NCBI GenBank assembly: GCA_905195005.1
Contig: CAJJUC010000098.1
Coordinates: 1 to 9,090 of the forward strand
DNA length: 9,090 bases
Direction: 5' to 3'
Origin: an uncultured Eubacteriales bacterium
GTDB taxonomy: Bacteria > Bacillota > Clostridia > UMGS1883
In this document: positions 7,102-9,090 of the stretch, piece by piece
Position numbering within the stretch: the first letter of the stretch is position 1
How the letters are laid out: every line of letters begins with the position of its first letter
Made by a program: the position numbers and the translations under genes
Notes under the pieces: model-generated
What the model was told of the DNA's origin: nothing
Databases searched by the model: none
What the model saw: only the letters and a program-made list of their open reading frames with translations

Positions 7102-7182
7102 CGGAAGCTCTCCTTTCATGCCCGCAAAATCGCGGTATAATAAAAGCGTTCGTACGAAAGAAATGCAGCGGACCGCTTTGAC
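7102..7182 (-). promoter_or_regulatory. Structured 5' leader of rplS (possible L19 autoregulatory leader)
   Basis: The predicted leader of about 80 nt contains two potential hairpins on the minus strand. One pairs AAAGCG (7179-7174) with CGCTTT (7148-7143) and has the palindrome TTCGTACGAA in its loop strand. The other pairs CCGC (7135-7132) with GCGG (7125-7122) just before the ribosome binding site. Many Bacillota carry an L19 leader RNA before rplS. I cannot confirm a match to that family by eye, so the call rests on position and pairing only. Confidence 0.45.
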
Positions 7183-7188
7183 TATAGT

Positions 7189-7217
7189 ACTTTATCACAT
7201 TTCGGAATGAATTGCAA
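7189..7217 (-). promoter_or_regulatory. Promoter of rplS operon
   Basis: Minus strand: -35 TTGCAA (7217-7212), a 17-nt spacer, and -10 TAAAGT (7194-7189) with an upstream TGA forming an extended -10. Transcription should start near 7182. It is back to back with the permease promoter, with about 50 bp between the two -35 boxes. Confidence 0.7.
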
Positions 7218-7265
7218 CAGTTTTTTTGTTAATTTATAATTTTTCTGCATTTTTTCAAAAAACCC

Positions 7266-7294
7266 TTGATAATATTTGCCATTCATGATAAAAT
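7266..7294 (+). promoter_or_regulatory. Promoter of the APC permease gene
   Basis: Plus strand: -35 TTGATA (7266-7271), a 17-nt spacer, and -10 TAAAAT (7289-7294), preceded by TGA as an extended -10. The predicted start near 7301 gives a leader of about 64 nt. An overlapping TATAAT at 7294-7299 has no well-spaced -35. Confidence 0.7.
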
Positions 7295-7302
7295 ATAATA
7301 AA

Positions 7303-7343
7303 ATTTTTTAAAGCACAGTCAAAAAATATGTGCTTATTTTTTT
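7303..7343 (+). promoter_or_regulatory. Terminator-like hairpin in permease leader (possible attenuator)
   Basis: AAGCACA (7311-7317) and TGTGCTT (7329-7335) form a 7-bp stem with an 11-nt loop, followed by A and seven T (7337-7343), in the untranslated leader between the promoter and the permease ATG. A competing A/T stem pairs ATTTTTT (7303-7309) with AAAAAAT (7321-7327). The two interleave, so they cannot form together except as a pseudoknot. This is the geometry of a conditional terminator, but both stems are weak and no ligand-binding domain is recognisable. Confidence 0.45.
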
Positions 7344-7364
7344 GGAAAGAGTGGTAAAGGGTTA

Positions 7365-8720
7365 ATGAACGAACTAAAAAAGAAGTATGGATTGCTGACA
7401 GCGATTGCAATGGTTGTCGGAATTGTTATCGGAAGCGGTGTGTTTTTCAAGGCGGAAACCATACATAAGACGACCGGCGGAGATATGAAACTCGGCATTA
7501 TGGCATGGATAATCGGCGGAATCATAATGCTTGCGTGCGCCATCACATTTTCAATCATGGCGGGCAAGTACGAAAAAGTGAACGGAATTGTCGATTATGC
7601 GGAAGCAACTGTCGGCAGCAAGTATGCATATTATATCGGCTGGTTTATGACAACCGTGTTTTACCCGACGCTGACATCGGCGTTGGCATGGCTCAGCGCA
7701 AGGTACACGATGGTGCTTTTCGGCTCGGAGAAAATCACGGGCGGCACCTGCATGACGCTTGCCTGTTTTTATCTTATCGCAAGCTATGCGGTTAATGCGC
7801 TTTCACCTGTGATTGCCGGCAAAATTCAGGTTTCGGCAACTGTTATAAAGCTTATTCCGCTGCTTTTAATGGCAATCGTCGGAACGATTGCCGGCACATC
7901 AAACGGTCTCATTATTCAAAACTTTTCTTCAGCCGTTGAACCTATCGCAAATTCGGGACAAGCGCTTTTCACAGCCGTTGTTGCAAGCGCTTTTGCATAT
8001 GAGGGATGGATTGTTGCAACAAGCATAAATGCGGAGCTGAAAAACGCCAAGCGTAATCTTCCGATAGCGCTCACGGTCGGCTCGCTTATCATAATTTCGG
8101 TATACGTTTTCTATTATATCGGTCTTGCCGGCGCCGTTGAAACAAAAACGCTGATGGAACTCGGACCCGTCGGAGTTCAGATGGCGTTTAACGGAATTTT
8201 CGGTAAAACAATCGGTGCGGCGCTCATGGCATTTATCGTTGTGTCATGCCTCGGCACGCTTAACGGACTTATGCTCGGCTGCACGCGCGGAATGTACTCG
8301 ATAGCCGTTCGCCGCCGCGGACCTGCTCCGCATATTTTTGCGCAGGTTGACAAGGTGACGAATATGCCGACATCATCCTCCGTTGTCGGGCTGCTGATTT
8401 GCTCAATGTGGCTGTTCTATTTCTACGGCGCTAATCTTCTCACAACACCGATTTTCGGCGCTTTCTGCTTTGACAGCTCGGAGCTTCCGATTGTAACGCT
8501 GTATGCGCTTTACATTCCGATTTTCGTAAAGTTCATATTCGCGGCAAAGGGCGAAAATCCGTTCAGGCATATAGTTATGCCGCTGATTGCATGTCTTTCA
8601 TCGGCATTCATGGTGTTCGCCGCATGTTATGCACACGGCAAGGCGGTTATATACTATCTTATCGTATTCGCGGTTATTATGTTTATCGGGGCAATATTCT
8701 CCAAAGAGAAAAATATATAA
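7365..8720 (+). CDS. APC-superfamily amino acid permease
   Basis: Multi-spanning membrane transporter of the amino acid-polyamine-organocation superfamily. The 451 residues appear to form about 12 hydrophobic segments. The first carries VVGIVIGSGVFFK (17-29), the glycine-rich substrate-backbone motif of this superfamily. Segment 6 has SAFAYEGWIVATSINAELKNAKRNLP (about 208-233), resembling the LAT-like or serine/threonine-exchanger branch. Substrate cannot be assigned from sequence; neutral amino acids are plausible. The ATG at 7365 is preceded by AAAGGG at only about 3 nt, a suboptimal spacing that may mean modest translation. The gene is divergent from rplS and has its own promoter and a possible leader attenuator. 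It is the only complete plus-strand gene in the window. No strong terminator follows at once; the nearest is the hairpin at 8961-9024. Confidence 0.93.
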   Translation: MNELKKKYGLLTAIAMVVGIVIGSGVFFKAETIHKTTGGDMKLGIMAWIIGGIIMLACAITFSIMAGKYEKVNGIVDYAEATVGSKYAYYIGWFMTTVFYPTLTSALAWLSARYTMVLFGSEKITGGTCMTLACFYLIASYAVNALSPVIAGKIQVSATVIKLIPLLLMAIVGTIAGTSNGLIIQNFSSAVEPIANSGQALFTAVVASAFAYEGWIVATSINAELKNAKRNLPIALTVGSLIIISVYVFYYIGLAGAVETKTLMELGPVGVQMAFNGIFGKTIGAALMAFIVVSCLGTLNGLMLGCTRGMYSIAVRRRGPAPHIFAQVDKVTNMPTSSSVVGLLICSMWLFYFYGANLLTTPIFGAFCFDSSELPIVTLYALYIPIFVKFIFAAKGENPFRHIVMPLIACLSSAFMVFAACYAHGKAVIYYLIVFAVIMFIGAIFSKEKNI

Positions 8721-8762
8721 GCGGATGTTAAAAAGCTTTTCCCATCCCCTAAAAAACGAGAA

Positions 8763-8849
8763 TCAGATACGGCTTTTTTCTGCCTGCGTTTTTGAATTTG
8801 TCGAGCATAGAAACGCACATTTAAAAGCCGATTTGATTTTTCCGTTCAT
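8763..8849 (-). CDS. Candidate 28-residue microprotein (speculative)
   Basis: An ATG at 8849 opens a 28-codon frame ending at a TGA (8763-8765). The product begins MNGKIKSAFKCAFLC and is basic, with two cysteines and no clear membrane segment. It lies about 30 nt downstream of the predicted start of the consensus promoter at 8887-8915. Only a weak GGA is visible upstream as a binding site. A frame this short arises easily by chance, and the same segment folds into nested stems, so a noncoding RNA is at least as likely. I recognise no family. Confidence 0.25.
   Translation of the reverse strand: MNGKIKSAFKCAFLCSTNSKTQAEKSRI
8770..8830 (-). ncRNA. Nested stem structure behind a consensus promoter (candidate small RNA)
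   Basis: Two coaxial inverted repeats: an outer 8-bp pair (CGGCTTTT 8770-8777 with AAAAGCCG 8823-8830) encloses an inner 7-bp pair (TGCGTTT 8785-8791 with AAACGCA 8811-8817), separated by a 7/5-nt internal loop and closed by a 19-nt loop. It lies some 50 nt inside the transcript predicted from the promoter at 8887-8915. No tight U-run terminator follows on the minus strand; six T occur 13 nt beyond the outer stem (8756-8751). It could instead be the 3' fold of the permease mRNA on the plus strand, where ATTTGATTTTT follows. The strand is inferred from the promoter. Confidence 0.35.
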
Positions 8850-8886
8850 AAATTTTCCATCTTGCCCCAATAATTAAATATCAAAC

Positions 8887-8915
8887 ATTATAATGCCGGG
8901 GCGCATTGTTGTCAA
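8887..8915 (-). promoter_or_regulatory. Perfect-consensus sigma-A type promoter with no known gene behind it
   Basis: Minus strand: TTGACA (8915-8910), exactly 17 nt, then TATAAT (8892-8887); all 12 box bases match the consensus. Expected start near 8880. The spacer is GC-rich (contains GCGCCCCGGC) in an otherwise A/T-rich region. No ordinary gene lies downstream before the 3' end of the oppositely oriented permease gene. A chance match to all 12 bases at ideal spacing is unlikely in a gap this size. Confidence 0.7.
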
Positions 8916-8960
8916 GGCAAATATTCAAACAAACGGCTGCAGCAAAATGAAATCACATTA

Positions 8961-9024
8961 GCCACAGCCCGGTAAGGAAGTATTGCCCTGTTTACAGGGC
9001 AATACTTCCTTACCGGGCTGTGGC
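8961..9024. terminator. Perfect 31-bp hairpin between convergent genes
   Basis: The left arm 8961-8991 (starting GCCACAGCCCGG) is the exact reverse complement of 8994-9024, leaving a TT centre that in practice would be a TTTA loop. A further 10 bp (8938-8947 with 9025-9034) could extend the stem across a 13-nt one-sided bulge. On the plus strand it is followed by TTTTGCTGC. On the minus strand no immediate U-run follows. It lies between the permease and a gene ending at 9048, so a bidirectional terminator is the simplest reading. The stem is much longer than most intrinsic terminators. Confidence 0.65.
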
Positions 9025-9047
9025 TTTTGCTGCATCCCATTTTTAAT

Positions 9048-9090
9048 TTACAGAATTTTTCCGTGCTTCGGATTAACAATATCGCGCCAG
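9048..9090 (-). CDS. C-terminal end of an unidentified gene entering from the right
   Basis: In one minus-strand frame the right edge reads WRDIVNPKHGKIL followed by a TAA (9050-9048), and the strong hairpin at 8961-9024 lies 23 nt beyond, as expected after a gene. Thirteen codons are too few to name the product or to be sure it is coding. The other minus frame I read from the edge hits a stop after five codons. Confidence 0.4.
   Translation of the reverse strand, partial: WRDIVNPKHGKIL

Noticed and set aside
8587..8877. 96-codon plus-strand frame running from the permease end into the 3' gap
   Set aside because: Its first half overlaps the permease in another frame, no ribosome binding site is evident and the translation looks random. 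The region is better explained by the minus-strand promoter and stems.
8861..8894. Plus-strand promoter using TTGCCC and TATAAT
   Set aside because: The spacing is 21 nt and the -35 is poor. The TATAAT is part of a palindrome (CATTATAATG), and the minus-strand reading gives a perfect promoter instead.
1..9090. CRISPR array, tRNA, rRNA, insertion sequence or phage attachment site
   Set aside because: No regularly spaced repeats, cloverleaf, transposase motif or terminal inverted repeats around a gene were seen on either strand.

Overview
The window looks like chromosomal housekeeping DNA from a low-to-mid GC Bacillota, most likely a Clostridia-type anaerobe. This rests on gene order (rplS-lepB-rbgA-rnhB-yraN and pgk-tpiA-gpmI), strong GGAGG-type ribosome binding sites, TTGNNN/TATAAT promoters with TGn extensions, and GGGCTGT...ACAGCCC stem terminators. 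I cannot name the genus. I saw no rRNA, tRNA, CRISPR array, insertion sequence or phage gene.

Layout, left to right. All genes are on the minus strand except one. (1) A glycolytic block transcribed right to left: pgk (3210-2023), tpiA (1967-1221), a hairpin at 1179-1208, then gpmI (1078 to beyond the left edge). It starts from a clear extended -10 promoter at 3266-3293. (2) A tightly packed minus-strand operon, rplS > lepB > rbgA > rnhB > yraN > M19 dipeptidase (7101-3327). It has its own promoter (7189-7217), an untranslated leader of about 80 nt, and an intrinsic terminator just after rplS (6718-6751). That terminator probably makes L19 abundant while letting only part of the transcription continue into lepB and the genes after it. 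(3) A 263-bp divergent intergenic region (7102-7364) holding two back-to-back promoters. (4) A plus-strand APC-family amino-acid permease (7365-8720) with a terminator-like hairpin in its leader. (5) A roughly 330-bp region without an ordinary gene (8721-9047), and then the last codons of a minus-strand gene that enters from the right edge.

Functionally, block 1 performs lower glycolysis (1,3-bisphosphoglycerate to 3-phosphoglycerate, triose-phosphate interconversion, 3-PG to 2-PG). Block 2 couples ribosome synthesis (L19, and the RbgA GTPase for 50S assembly) with protein secretion (signal peptidase I), RNA:DNA hybrid removal (RNase HII), a nuclease-fold protein (YraN) and dipeptide cleavage. 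The permease probably imports or exchanges amino acids.

The best candidate for something undescribed is in the 3' gap. A perfect-consensus minus-strand promoter (TTGACA, 17 nt, TATAAT; 8887-8915) has no ordinary gene behind it. It points into a segment with two nested stems (8770-8830) that also contains a 28-codon frame (8849-8763). It is flanked upstream by an unusually long, perfect 31-bp hairpin (8961-9024). This could be a small RNA or a microprotein gene transcribed toward, and possibly antisense to, the end of the permease gene. The rest of the window is conventional.
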